Below, in pieces: positions 9,888-18,155 of a DNA stretch of 64,000 nucleotides (positions within the stretch are counted from its first letter, which is position 1; every line of letters starts with the position of its first letter). The notes beneath the pieces were generated by a model, which did no database searches, was not told the DNA's origin, and saw nothing but the letters and a program-made list of their open reading frames with translations. The translations under genes and the position numbers were made by a program. Origin of the DNA: Peribacillus deserti (GTDB taxonomy: Bacteria; Bacillota; Bacilli; Bacillales; DSM-1321); NCBI RefSeq assembly GCF_016909175.1, contig NZ_JAFBFI010000005.1, forward strand, positions 156,586-220,585, written 5' to 3'.

Positions 9888-9925
9888 GAATTTATTGTAA
9901 AACAATAAATAATATGATAAAATCA
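9888..9925 (+). promoter_or_regulatory. Promoter and palindromic operator of DUF2975 copy A
   Basis: A perfect palindrome at 9890-9910 (half-site ATTTATTGT, centre AAA, then its exact complement) overlaps the -35 element TTGTAA (9895-9900). The -10 element TAAAAT is at 9918-9923, spacing 17. The same arrangement recurs at the second DUF2975-XRE locus (54341-54378), so it is probably the binding site of the small XRE protein. Confidence 0.7.
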
Positions 9926-9955
9926 TGTTGTCATTAAATAAGAGAGGTGCTTTAA

Positions 9956-10441
9956 ATGCATATTAAACGAGGTTCAACTAATTTCTTAAAGGTAATTATT
10001 TTTCTGGCTGGCATTACAGTGCTTACTTTGTGTATTTATTGGATGCCTGTGTTAACCATTAGAGATGTAAAAGCACATCCAGGTGGGGATTACTCGCTAT
10101 ATCCCCTTTTAGTATGTGCGTATGGAATCTGTATTACATTTTCTTTTACGCTGTATCAAGTATATAAACTATTAACCTATATCGAAAGGAACAACGCTTT
10201 CTCTGAGTTATCTCTTAAATCTTTGAAGGTTATAAAAAAATGTGCTTTTACAGCCATTTTCTTCATTGTGTTAATGATAATAAGCCTAAAGGTGATTTCT
10301 AAAATCTCAGGAGACGACCCAGCAGGTCCTATATCACTAAGTCTAATGGGTATTTTAGCAACAAGTATCATTGCAGCCATTGTGGATGTACTTCAAAAGC
10401 CATTAAAAAATGTCCTTGAATTAAAACCAAAAAATGATTAA
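9956..10441 (+). CDS. DUF2975 membrane protein (YoaS-like), copy A
   Basis: 161-aa protein with four predicted membrane helices, of the DUF2975 family (B. subtilis YoaS). Landmarks: MHIKRGSTNFLKVIIF at the start, the LYQVYKLLTYIERNNAFSE loop and a short charged tail. The family is normally paired with a small XRE regulator encoded just downstream, and presumably works with it in membrane-linked transcription control (family knowledge; mechanism unproven). Here that partner is only a relic. A paralogue with an intact partner is at 53597-54311. AGAGAGGTGC precedes the ATG and is conserved in both copies. Confidence 0.85.
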   Translation: MHIKRGSTNFLKVIIFLAGITVLTLCIYWMPVLTIRDVKAHPGGDYSLYPLLVCAYGICITFSFTLYQVYKLLTYIERNNAFSELSLKSLKVIKKCAFTAIFFIVLMIISLKVISKISGDDPAGPISLSLMGILATSIIAAIVDVLQKPLKNVLELKPKND

Positions 10442-10479
10442 TGTTTTGATAAAATTTAATTAACTAGGTGCCACTTTCG

Positions 10480-10630
10480 GAGGGATTGGAATTACTATGA
10501 CTAATTTCCCCCTTTGAAAATGGGAAAGAAAAAGCGGTTCGTTTTTCAATATTAGAAGCGAAATGTAAGACTTTTGATTGTAAGCCAGGTGATATTTTGT
10601 AGTACAAAAGCGACGAAGACACTTATTAAA
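10480..10630 (+). pseudogene. Relic of the XRE (YozG-like) partner of DUF2975 copy A
   Basis: Stop-riddled remains of the small HTH gene seen intact at 53597-53818. One frame reads GITMTNF, the helix-turn-helix core GITMANL in the intact copy. A second frame reads NGKEKAVRFSILEAKCKTF, then DCKPGDIL, a TAG stop, and YKSDEDTY, matching NGKAKAIRLSTLEAICKAL...ECQPGDILEYKNDEDT. The first 20-odd codons are missing, there is one frameshift near 10511 and a nonsense codon replaces the Glu of ILEY. No functional regulator can be made. Confidence 0.8.
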
Positions 10631-10676
10631 AACAGACAACAAATTTATTTAACTAACTGGAGTCGATAGAAAATTT

Positions 10677-10702
10677 AAGGGATAGCCATTAAGCTATCCC
10701 TT
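10677..10702 (+). terminator. Terminator after the DUF2975/XRE-relic unit
   Basis: 10-bp stem AAGGGATAGC / GCTATCCCTT with a 6-base loop, then TCTTTGTGTTT on the plus strand. Confidence 0.75.
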
Positions 10703-10889
10703 CTTTGTGTTTATTGATGTTATTTACTCTGAGTATTCCATTAGAATTGTATTGATATTAGTGACAAAAAAGGATGTGATTTGCAATGTTTGCACCTCAA
10801 AAGGGAACCCGTTATTCTGATTCCCCTGTTTTTTGTTGTTAAATGTTGTGCTAATTAAGATGCATATTACATTGTTAATTAGCTTGTTA

Positions 10890-10940
10890 ATTGACATTTT
10901 GTACTTCAAAACAGAACCCTTATTAATATCTTGACCTCTT
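10890..10940. repeat. Right inverted repeat of the 1.5-kb segment
   Basis: Reverse complement reads GGGTTCTGTTTTGAAGTAC (outer end 10919), pairing with 9442-9460. Outside both arms is a similar AAGAGGT sequence. Inside lie AT-rich TTAATTAGC-type motifs, also seen near 9566-9592. Confidence 0.5.
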
Positions 10941-11046
10941 TTTATTATAGATTCTTATTTAACTAATACACCTTATCGTTAAAGCCCAATTCTTCAGAAT
11001 CCTTTTGTTTTGTTGTTTATTTTTCAAAAGTAGTGGGGTCGCAGAA

Positions 11047-11224
11047 ATGGCCGGGATTGCTCTTTTAGATTTCATACCTAGATTTTCACTCGTTCAAGAT
11101 AACATTCTACATATATATTACAAAGGAAAGAATCTTCCGCGCAGAGATATTAGTTCCCTATAAGTTGACAACCGGTAATAATTATAGGGATACAGCCCCA
11201 TTATCCATTCGGTTTGATTTATAA
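11047..11224 (+). pseudogene. Unrecognised small gene, stop codon and frameshift
   Basis: Frame from ATG 11047 (MAGIALLDFIPRFSLVQDN) runs to GKNLPRRDISSL, hits TAA, and resumes after a one-base shift as NNYRDTAPLSIRFDL before a stop at 11224. The coherent protein sense across the breaks suggests a real former gene or internal fragment. I do not recognise the family. Confidence 0.4.
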
Positions 11225-11250
11225 CATTAGTTTATTCCATAACTTGCACG

Positions 11251-11325
11251 TCATAAGACAAGAAAAAAGGCTGCATAAGCAACCCTGATAATTGTAATAA
11301 CGCACCTTTATTTTTAGTTGAAAAA
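11251..11325. repeat. Terminator-repeat copy 2
   Basis: AAAAAAGGCTGCATAAGCAACC followed by TAACGCACCTTTA and TTAGTTGAA. It lies between 40 and 115 bp downstream of the 135-aa membrane protein gene and points with it. Confidence 0.6.
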
Positions 11326-11365
11326 CCATTGTGTCACAAAGCTAAAAGTTCCGGGCAGGGACATT

Positions 11366-11773
11366 TTAACTCAGATTATTACCCCACAAGGCGTTTAAAA
11401 ATACCATATAAAGCGTGAATAAACCCGTTAAAATAGTGAAAATTATTGGGATAATTCGCAAGGTATTATTTTTCCTTAGGGTTATTATAAAAACAACCAA
11501 AGTAAGGAAAGTAATCACATAATATAGATAAAACATGAGAAAGTGTGTGAGTGGCCCTAAAAATAAACCAAGAACTGAAAATTGAATTAAAAAAGCCAAA
11601 ATCGACACAGCAACCCATTTTAGTGCACTTTTGATCGATAAAATATTTTTTATTGAGAAAAGCATTGAAAGGATTATGATTGCCACAAGAAGCCATTCAT
11701 ACAAGAAAAATAAAGATTCATTGTGTACTGCAAAATAATATCCAAGAGCAGAAAGCAGTATGATTGCCAGCAA
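11366..11773 (-). CDS. Hypothetical four-helix membrane protein
   Basis: Hydrophobic 135-aa product with about four membrane helices; no family recognised. The listed start is TTG 11773, but the open frame continues upstream as IRDTFNIKLNAYLL, directly after an excellent GGGGGGAGAGG. The true start is therefore probably a non-standard codon (ATA/ATT) near 11815, giving about 149 aa, or the ATG has been lost by mutation. Confidence 0.55.
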   Translation of the reverse strand: MLAIILLSALGYYFAVHNESLFFLYEWLLVAIIILSMLFSIKNILSIKSALKWVAVSILAFLIQFSVLGLFLGPLTHFLMFYLYYVITFLTLVVFIITLRKNNTLRIIPIIFTILTGLFTLYMVFLNALWGNNLS

Positions 11774-11849
11774 TAAATAAGCATTTAGTTTAATATTAAA
11801 GGTATCCCTAATTATCCTCTCCCCCCTTTATTACCCATATTTTAACATA

Positions 11850-12368
11850 TTACCTTTCTCTGTTACTATTCCTATAATTCTTATTTAGAAAGACAATAGC
11901 CTTCTTCTTTATCAAGATAGCTATTATGAATCCTAGCAATGCTCCAGCAAAGGAGCTGAAAATAAATAAGGGAATAAATCCTAACAGTGTCGCTTTTTGC
12001 CCTAGAATAAATGCTGCAATCGGATATGAAAGAATCGCTCCAAAGAATCCCGTACCGATTACTTCTCCTAGAAAGGCCAAATATAATTTCCTAGTTTTTG
12101 CAAACAAAACCGAAGCGAGCAAGGCCCCAACCATACTGCCAGGAAAAGCAAAAACAGAACCCGTCCCCATAATATTTCTTAAAAGTGAGACGCAAAATGC
12201 TTGTGCCACTGCATAATAAGGTCCGAGCAGAACAGCTGACAGGACGTTTATAAGATGCTGAACCGGAAACGCCTTTGTAAACCCGAGCGGTATATAAAAT
12301 AACTGGCTTGAAAACGTACCAACTGCAATCATCATTGCCGTAACTGTAAGATTCTGTGTTTTACCCAT
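11850..12368 (-). CDS. thiW: ThiW, ECF transporter S component for thiamin precursor
   Basis: Substrate-capture membrane subunit (172 aa, about five or six helices) of an energy-coupling-factor transporter; ThiW is thought to import the thiazole precursor of thiamin. GKTQNLTVTAMMIAVGTF and FPVQHLINVLSAVLLGPYYA are typical of the family. Start at ATG 12368, because GGAGGG lies upstream of it; an upstream in-frame start at 12440 would be inside the riboswitch leader. Thiamin control is shown by the TPP riboswitch directly upstream. The energising EcfAA'T module is not in the window. Confidence 0.9.
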   Translation of the reverse strand: MGKTQNLTVTAMMIAVGTFSSQLFYIPLGFTKAFPVQHLINVLSAVLLGPYYAVAQAFCVSLLRNIMGTGSVFAFPGSMVGALLASVLFAKTRKLYLAFLGEVIGTGFFGAILSYPIAAFILGQKATLLGFIPLFIFSSFAGALLGFIIAILIKKKAIVFLNKNYRNSNRER

Positions 12369-12406
12369 AAAAAAATCCCTCCAAGTTTTATTGAGCACTG
12401 AGGGAT
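12369..12406 (-). terminator. thiW: Riboswitch expression platform of thiW
   Basis: ATCCCTC (12400-12406) can pair with GAGGGAT (12375-12381), followed by seven Ts immediately before the ATG. The hairpin both resembles a terminator and covers the GGAGGG ribosome-binding site, so TPP binding could stop transcription, translation or both. Confidence 0.75.
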
Positions 12407-12453
12407 ACGTGTCTAAACCTGGCCAGCAAATATAACGCAAGTTTATAAAGAAA

Positions 12454-12546
12454 CACTTCCCTACGCTGGTACAAGCCAGATCAGGTAGTAAGGGTTAAGA
12501 CCCTTTTGGATCTAATCTCAGCCACTCTCTTCTGGCTCCCCCAGTG
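12454..12546 (-). promoter_or_regulatory. TPP riboswitch (THI box) controlling thiW
   Basis: On the minus strand the aptamer shows GGGGGAGCC, GGCTGAGATTAG, ACCCTTACTACCTGATCTGG and ACCAGCGTAGGGAAGTG, the conserved thiamin-pyrophosphate-binding elements in the right order. Confidence 0.95.
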
Positions 12547-12781
12547 CTAATTTTAAATTTTTGAATAATAATGAACAATAAGCTTTTATGACCTCTTTCT
12601 TTATGTTTCAGGTTTCTTCTGCCTTTTTACTGAATAGACTTCTAGGAAAGAAGTCTATCGCTATAACCTTAATTATGCATAAACGCATTTAACCACTAAC
12701 TCTTCTACATTAGAACTCTATTTTTGTTATTCCCTCCTAAAACCTCCCAGCTTTTATCGTCAAATCATCCAGTTAAAACAT
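12547..12781. other. Spacer between two TPP riboswitches
   Basis: About 230 bp with no intact gene. A lone AGGAGGGAATAAC on the minus strand (near 12735) is not followed by a start codon, and a perfect 10-bp hairpin ATAGACTTCT / AGAAGTCTAT sits near 12635-12660. It looks like the scar of a deleted thiamin gene. Confidence 0.45.
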
Positions 12782-12813
12782 AAAAAAGCCAGATCCATGA
12801 TAAGGGATCCAGC
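12782..12813 (-). terminator. Terminator of the orphan TPP riboswitch
   Basis: 9-bp stem GCTGGATCC / GGATCTGGC (two G-U pairs) followed by TTTTTTATG on the minus strand, about 35 bp below the aptamer. Confidence 0.8.
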
Positions 12814-12846
12814 GTAAGTAGTCAGAAAAGGGAAATTTCCACTTTG

Positions 12847-12938
12847 CTACTTCCCTACGCTGGTATTAACCAGATCAGGTCCAAAGGGTTAAAAAACTTA
12901 TCGTTTTTCTCTCAGCCCGAATAAGGCACCCCTAGTAG
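12847..12938 (-). promoter_or_regulatory. Second TPP riboswitch, orphan
   Basis: Complete aptamer: GGGGTGCC, GGGCTGAGAG, ACCCTTTGGACCTGATCTGG, ATACCAGCGTAGGGAAGTAG, with CTACT/AGTAG closing stem. It has its own terminator but no intact gene before the next riboswitch 300 bp away. Confidence 0.93.
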
Positions 12939-13027
12939 TTTAAAATCTTATTTGATTATTTTTATAGTAGTCTTTAGAATTTATTTAGTAAAGATTTTAA
13001 ATATCCGACATTGAAAGCTTGCTCTAA

Positions 13028-13579
13028 TTAAATAAGAGTAAAATCTTTTTTTATGATTGAGTACATATATAAATCATCGAATTTACCACACGTAAATTCA
13101 TAATGCCTCAGGCAGCCCTCTCTTTTAAAGCCTAGCTTTTCTACTAGTTTTTGTGATGAGAGATTCGCTGGCTCAATTAAAGCCTCAATTCTTTCTAGCT
13201 GAAAGTGTTGATAACCGTACATAACAACTGCTTCCAATGCTTCACTAGCTATTCCTTTTCCCCAGTAATCTTTGCTTAATTCATATCCAATTTCAGCTCG
13301 ATAATGTTTGGTAAGCCTATTAAGAAAACCACAACTTCCTATAACTCTGCCAGAATCTTTTAGCGTAATTCCCCATCTAATTCCAGTACCCTCCTCATAA
13401 ATAGAGTTATACCACCTAATTTCATCCCCTACATCTTTTTCTGTTTGGAAAGGTGCTAATCCCATAGGTGACACCACATCTTTATCAGATAAATACGTTA
13501 GCATATCATTCGCATCCGCTATTGTTACTTCCCTTAAGAGTAATCTTCTTGTTTCAATAATAGGATATTCTTTTGCCAT
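13028..13579 (-). CDS. GNAT N-acetyltransferase, RimJ/RimL type
   Basis: 183-aa acetyl-CoA-dependent transferase of the RimJ/RimL class, which usually acetylates protein N-termini or small amines. It opens with the typical IIETRRLLLRE strand, and the acetyl-CoA loop is recognisable in ELSKDYWGKGIASEAL. The C-terminal SQKLVEKLGFKREG motif is standard. AAGGAGGAAAGAAATTT precedes the ATG. Single-gene unit; no substrate can be assigned. Confidence 0.88.
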   Translation of the reverse strand: MAKEYPIIETRRLLLREVTIADANDMLTYLSDKDVVSPMGLAPFQTEKDVGDEIRWYNSIYEEGTGIRWGITLKDSGRVIGSCGFLNRLTKHYRAEIGYELSKDYWGKGIASEALEAVVMYGYQHFQLERIEALIEPANLSSQKLVEKLGFKREGCLRHYEFTCGKFDDLYMYSIIKKDFTLI

Positions 13580-13716
13580 TAAATTTCTTTCCTCCTTTAT
13601 ATAAGCACTCGAGTTCTTTTAGGAATGAATTTGATCTGTATGCTTCTCGTCAAACTTTGTTTATTTTTTATTCGATCGTCGATATATCTCTTTAGCTAAC
13701 GTTTTAATAATTTTGG

Positions 13717-14322
13717 TCAAATATCGATATTCTCATCAACCAAAGCTCCCAATTTAACGTAGTTAATAAGTTTTATAGACTCTGTTTCAATTCGCTTCCT
13801 GCCTATTTCGCTAAGAAACCAGTTATCCTCTCTTATCGTTTTGTCAATAACAGGACACAAAGTATATTTAATCCAAGGAGGCATATATGTTTTTAATGTC
13901 AAATGCAGCCTTCTCATATGATAAAAAGCAGTTACAACTAACACCCTTTTAATATTATGTAAGTAGAATGCCCTATCCAATACTAAAAGTGAGGCAAGTA
14001 CGTTTTCTTTTGTATGTAAAGATATGTCTTCAATCAATATATCTTTCTCAGATACACCTAATGCAATTGCCTCGTTCTTTAACATGATAGCTTCTGGGTA
14101 ATCACTTCCCATCCAAGTAACACCGCCAGAAAATAAGATTTTCCCAGCCCTTCCTTCTTTATAAAGCTGCACCGCTTTAGGTAAACGGTACTGAACAGCC
14201 TTACTACTGCCAGCTACAAAGATACAGTCCCCATTTTTGTTGTTATCCTCAATCCCTCTAAATAACAGGTTGGTCATCTGTTTATCTGAAAGTTTTTCAC
14301 CTTCTAATTTAGATATATACAT
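13717..14322 (-). CDS. YdcF/DUF218-family protein
   Basis: 201-aa soluble DUF218 (YdcF-like) protein. The family fold is visible in DCIFVAGSSKAVQYRLPKAV, AGKILFSGGVT, a central ED-SLHTKEN segment and VLVVTAFYHMRR. No membrane anchor is seen, unlike SanA-type members. Family members are thought to act on nucleotide-like or cell-envelope substrates; function here is unknown. A GAGGTGAC lies upstream of ATG. Confidence 0.8.
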   Translation of the reverse strand: MYISKLEGEKLSDKQMTNLLFRGIEDNNKNGDCIFVAGSSKAVQYRLPKAVQLYKEGRAGKILFSGGVTWMGSDYPEAIMLKNEAIALGVSEKDILIEDISLHTKENVLASLLVLDRAFYLHNIKRVLVVTAFYHMRRLHLTLKTYMPPWIKYTLCPVIDKTIREDNWFLSEIGRKRIETESIKLINYVKLGALVDENIDI

Positions 14323-14650
14323 TTGTCACCTCTATTTTTATATTTCACTTCACGGGCTTTAATAAAATTAATTCAACAAGCTAAGCTCTAATCCTTCTTG
14401 ATCAACGCACTAGTTTTTTTAGCAGTACCGTTTTAGTCAACTAAGACTGCTCGGTCATCTTAATTAGAATTCGCTCAGGTAAACACTAACTCCCTCATTA
14501 ACTAGCCGTTTTTTAGCGGTATAAAAATAAGACTTCCATGCACCACATATTTTTCACCTAACTCACCCTTATGAAAAATACGAATCTTCACTCTTTCTTG
14601 TTATCAAATATAAAGAAGGCGATACTTTGTAAAAGTATCGCCCAGCTATA
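14323..14650. other. Intergenic region
   Basis: Holds a probable terminator for the GntR gene near 14612-14645 (GGCGATACTTT / AAAGTATCGCC, perfect arms) and degenerate repeat-like sequence. No gene recognised. Confidence 0.55.
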
Positions 14651-15355
14651 TTATTTAAAATTGATTCGATTTAAGATTTTTGCTTTTTGGTAATGAAATA
14701 TGGATTTAGATACTTCGAAGATCGTTCCGTTTGTTAGGCTTACTGTATTTTCAATAATTAAGGCAGGGTCTAGAGGATTCACATGCAGTACTCCCGCACT
14801 TTCTTCATCTATTTTATCGCAGTTAATAACTTTGTCAGCAAAACCAATGCTTAATTTTAAGTCTTCTATTATATATGTGTAAATAGAACTTGTTGCAATA
14901 TCTTCATTTAAATAAGGTACAATATCCTTTCTAAAGTAACTTACTTCAATCGAAAAGGGTTCTTTATCTACAATTCGGAGCCGCTTAATATAATAAAGGT
15001 CTGTTCCCACTTCACATCGCAATTGTTTTGCCTTTACTTCATCAGCTTTCAGTACATGCAAAGCTAGAATTTTCGTTTCAATTATTTTAGAAGGCAGATC
15101 CTTTGTTAACCCTCTAAGACTGCCTAAATTAATATAATCTGTTACAGATCTTTCTCTTAAAAACATTCCGCTGCCTTGCACTTGATAGATATAGCCTCGA
15201 TTGACCAGCTGATTAATTGCTTTTCGAATCGTATTTCGGCTCACTTCAAAATGCTTTATCAGTTCGTCTTCTGTAGGCAGCTTTTTTGTTTTATCAAATT
15301 TCCCATCCAGAATTTCACGTTCTAAATAATCAGCTATTTCTTTATATTTAGCCAT
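14651..15355 (-). CDS. GntR/HutC-family transcriptional regulator
   Basis: 234-aa regulator with an N-terminal winged helix (LPTEDELIKHFEVSRNTIRKA, about residues 26-46) and a C-terminal UTRA effector domain. It lies just downstream of the GH1 6-phospho-glycosidase in the same orientation, separated by an intergenic repeat. The likely role is local control of that sugar gene, with a phosphorylated sugar as inducer, as in the BglR/TreR type. That link is inference from position. GGGAGATTAT precedes the ATG. Confidence 0.85.
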   Translation of the reverse strand: MAKYKEIADYLEREILDGKFDKTKKLPTEDELIKHFEVSRNTIRKAINQLVNRGYIYQVQGSGMFLRERSVTDYINLGSLRGLTKDLPSKIIETKILALHVLKADEVKAKQLRCEVGTDLYYIKRLRIVDKEPFSIEVSYFRKDIVPYLNEDIATSSIYTYIIEDLKLSIGFADKVINCDKIDEESAGVLHVNPLDPALIIENTVSLTNGTIFEVSKSIFHYQKAKILNRINFK

Positions 15356-15439
15356 ATAATCTCCCTGTTATTCGTTCAATCATGTAATGCCTCTATTATA
15401 CACAAAACCCCTTGAATAGAATCAAGAGGTTTTGTTTTA

Positions 15440-15645
15440 AGGGATAAACACTTTCTGAACGTGGATAACTGTCCATTGTCTAGCTGCAACTGACATCCGA
15501 TGTGGCAGGTACATTGTTCTCCGCTCTTCGTGTTGTCCAGCTCCGAACTGACACCTTTGGTCATAAGCCAATCACCATCAAAAGGCAAAACCGGCCTTTC
15601 GATGCCGCTTTTCTTATGCCTATCAGGTGTCTGCCTTTCGAGTTA
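15440..15645. repeat. Bacillus-type intergenic repeat (GTCCAGCTC...CATAAGCCAATC family)
   Basis: Contains TGTCCAGCTCC, GGTCATAAGCCAATC, a pair AAAGGC / GCCTTT around AACCG, and GCTTTTCTTATGCC. These blocks belong to a hairpin-forming repeat that I recall as common between genes in several Bacillus genomes. It separates the glycosidase from the regulator. A fragment (GTTCTCCGCTTTTCTTA) recurs at 15708-15728. Confidence 0.55.
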
Positions 15646-15730
15646 TATAGATTTTAATAAATATTTTGCATTTCATTGATTCTATGCATTAGTGTTTATT
15701 TGAAAAGGCACCGTTCTCCGCTTTTCTTAT

Positions 15731-17140
15731 TTACAGCTCTTCCCCTCTGGTTTCGATAATATGCTTATACCAATGGAACGAAAGCTTTTTCTTTCTGTTT
15801 AAATGATCGTTATGATCCACGTAAATAAATCCGTATTGCTTTTTATACCCATTTAACCAGCTTAATAAATCAATGACAGACCATGCGTAATACCCTTTTA
15901 AATGAATACCTTCATTGATCGCACGTTTAATCACTTTTAAATGTTCCTCAATATATTTAATCCGAGGAACATCGACTATTTCACCATCTATAATCGGATC
16001 CTCATCGCCAAGTCCGTTTTCTGTTACATACATTTTGATATCACCGTAACGGCCTTTTAACATATGCAGCCCGTCTAAAAATCCCTGCGGTGAGATCTCC
16101 CATCCCCATTTGGTATATGTTTTATCTTCCATTTTAACAGTCCGATAAAAGCCATCAAAAGAGGGGTTGCCTGGAGCTAGTGTAGATGTTTCTCTAGAAT
16201 GTTCCATGGATGAAACAGCTTCTAAATTTTTTTCTACTCGAATGGGCTGGTAATAATTAATACCAATAAAATCATTTTTGCCCGCATTTCTCTTTAACGT
16301 ATTCAGTTCATCTTCTGTCCAGTCTGGCGTCCAGCCTTTCTCCTCTAGCTGCTTAACCACATATGACGGATATTCCCCTTTTAGAATGGGGTCATAGTAC
16401 CAAAAAGTTTCATATTCATTAGCATGTCTGGCAGCTAATTCATTCTCTTGCTGTTCATCTACGCTGTAAGCTGGTAGGAACACATGGGTAATACCAATTT
16501 CTCCGTAATGATTGAGTTTTTTATAGACTTCGACTGCTTTGGCATGTGCATAAAACACGTTATGTGTGGCTTGAAAGTATTTCTTCTCATCATTTTGAAT
16601 ACCAGGCGGGTGTGCACCTTTTAAATAACCTAATCCGCAGAACATAACGGTTTCATTGAAGGTTATCCAATGCTTAACGCGGTCTCCGAATGCCCGGAAA
16701 CAGATTTCTGCATACTTAACGAAAGCTTCAGCTGTCCGCTTATTCGTCCACCCTCCGTCATCTTCAAGCGTCAGTGGCAGATCCCAATGATATAAAGTAA
16801 CAAATGGAACAATACCATACTTCAAACATTCATTAATGATATTGTTATAAAACTCCAATCCTTTTTCATTGACTTCGCCATCACCTGTCGGCAATATACG
16901 TGCCCAAGAAACGGAAAATCTATATGATTCAAGTCCCATCTCTGCCATTAACTTTATATCTTCTTTGTATCTATGATAATGATCTATGGCAACATCACCG
17001 TTTGTAGCCTTATACGTTTTCCCCGGAATCTTTGAGAAAACATCCCAATTCGTTATTCCTTTACCGTCTTCATTCCATGCTCCTTCAATTTGATAAGAAG
17101 CAGAAGCTGCTCCGAATAAAAAATCATAAGGGAACTTCAT
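15731..17140 (-). CDS. GH1 6-phospho-beta-glycosidase
   Basis: Cytoplasmic glycoside hydrolase family 1 enzyme, 469 aa. The acid/base Glu163 lies in ITFNE and the nucleophile Glu374 in YVTENG. The C-terminal loop S427-(6)-K434-x-Y436 (LLSWLNGYKKQYGF) fits the phosphate-binding Ser/Lys/Tyr of LacG-type 6-phospho-glycosidases rather than the EW of plain beta-glucosidases. It should therefore cleave 6-phospho-beta-glucosides or galactosides delivered by a PTS. No PTS gene is in the window. GGAGGGTTTATT-type site upstream of ATG. Confidence 0.88.
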   Translation of the reverse strand: MKFPYDFLFGAASASYQIEGAWNEDGKGITNWDVFSKIPGKTYKATNGDVAIDHYHRYKEDIKLMAEMGLESYRFSVSWARILPTGDGEVNEKGLEFYNNIINECLKYGIVPFVTLYHWDLPLTLEDDGGWTNKRTAEAFVKYAEICFRAFGDRVKHWITFNETVMFCGLGYLKGAHPPGIQNDEKKYFQATHNVFYAHAKAVEVYKKLNHYGEIGITHVFLPAYSVDEQQENELAARHANEYETFWYYDPILKGEYPSYVVKQLEEKGWTPDWTEDELNTLKRNAGKNDFIGINYYQPIRVEKNLEAVSSMEHSRETSTLAPGNPSFDGFYRTVKMEDKTYTKWGWEISPQGFLDGLHMLKGRYGDIKMYVTENGLGDEDPIIDGEIVDVPRIKYIEEHLKVIKRAINEGIHLKGYYAWSVIDLLSWLNGYKKQYGFIYVDHNDHLNRKKKLSFHWYKHIIETRGEEL

Positions 17141-17543
17141 AATAAACCCTCCAGTATGTGCCTATTTATTATATTCATGGTTATGTATTAAATTTATTGG
17201 TACAAATTATTACTGTTATTATAAACCTTTTTTCAATATGTGCCTAATTAAACTTCGTACCATCGTAAAGATAGTATCGGCTGTGATGTTGAATAACCAA
17301 AAATAAATACCTTTAATACTTGCCATACTGACCAAAAATTAATGGTACGTAATGAAGCTTTGTCATTTGTAGACCAAAGTCAGAAACAAAATCTATCAAG
17401 GTTATTCTAGTTCTTATATTGACGCAACCGGTAGTTTCCAAAAGCTTATCTTACCCCCTCTAATTGACGTTTCATTGCATGTGTGGATCTTGATTTCCGG
17501 AATAGCTTTATGAATATAAACGCTCTTATAGGGGTGATGTATA
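17141..17543. other. Intergenic region upstream of GH1 gene
   Basis: AT-rich, no ORF recognised. It should hold the glycosidase promoter and GntR operator; no convincing palindrome was found by eye. Confidence 0.35.
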
Positions 17544-17872
17544 ATGTATTCGAACCAGCCACACGCGGTTTAGTATCCTATTGACCAGCCAGGTTATATT
17601 AATCAATTACCGACAGTTCATTCTCCAATATATCCTATTGCAGGAGTTCCCCAGCCGAAAGAATATATAACGCATCTAGAACCTGTGTTTGTTCAACATT
17701 TAAGCAGGCATCAGGGTCAAAGAATAGCTGTAATGACGACTGCAGGGAGAATTGAAGGTATAAATGCTGGTGTTGCGGTGGCCATATTCAAATAAATGTA
17801 GAAGATCGTTCTTTGCATATTCGATTTTCTCAAATCGTATATTTTGAAGGACCTTTGGCTTCCTATAGGTAG
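17544..17872 (+). pseudogene. yuzF: YuzF-like (DUF2642) gene, stop codon and frameshift
   Basis: DUF2642/YuzF-family protein, a small spore-associated type in Bacillus. GGGGTGATGTATA precedes ATG 17544. Codon 10 is a TAG stop. The rest reads through a Pro/Tyr-rich linker to FVQHLSRHQGQRIAVMTTAG and then loses one base after GVAV. The remaining frame (AHIQINVEDRSLHIRF, IVYFEGPLASYR) ends at 17872. Both breaks are clear, so only a nonapeptide would be made. Confidence 0.75.
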
Positions 17873-17941
17873 AATCTGCTGTTTTTTCACCATCCCATAA
17901 TTTTTTAAAAAAACCTCTCCATTACTTAAAAATATCTAATA

Positions 17942-17979
17942 AAAAAAGCAAACTGGAAATTTCAGTTTGCTTTTTTTAT
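17942..17979. terminator. Bidirectional terminator
   Basis: AAAAAAGCAAACTG / CAGTTTGCTTTTTTT hairpin, ideal in both directions. It serves the yuzF relic on the plus strand and the 51-aa gene on the minus strand. Confidence 0.9.
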
Positions 17980-17999
17980 TGTTAAATAGACTTGGAACT

Positions 18000-18155
18000 C
18001 TAAGAAGCTTCCACACTTTTTTTCTGTGCCTTTTTCGCCCAATATGTAGTAACCAGTGGAACGACTTTTCCAACTAAGGGACCCCGGTTAATTTTTTCAT
18101 TTACGGTCGATGCTAAATGAACGATAAAAGGTAATTTCCTCGTTACCCGGCTCAT
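18000..18155 (-). CDS. Small basic protein, 51 aa
   Basis: Frame from ATG 18155 to TAG 18000. The sequence begins MSRVTRKLPFIVHLASTV, contains PLVGKVVPLVTTYWAKKAQ and is strongly basic. An AACCAAGG site lies upstream and a strong terminator starts 20 bp after the stop, which together support a real gene. The family is not recognised. Confidence 0.55.
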   Translation of the reverse strand: MSRVTRKLPFIVHLASTVNEKINRGPLVGKVVPLVTTYWAKKAQKKSVEAS

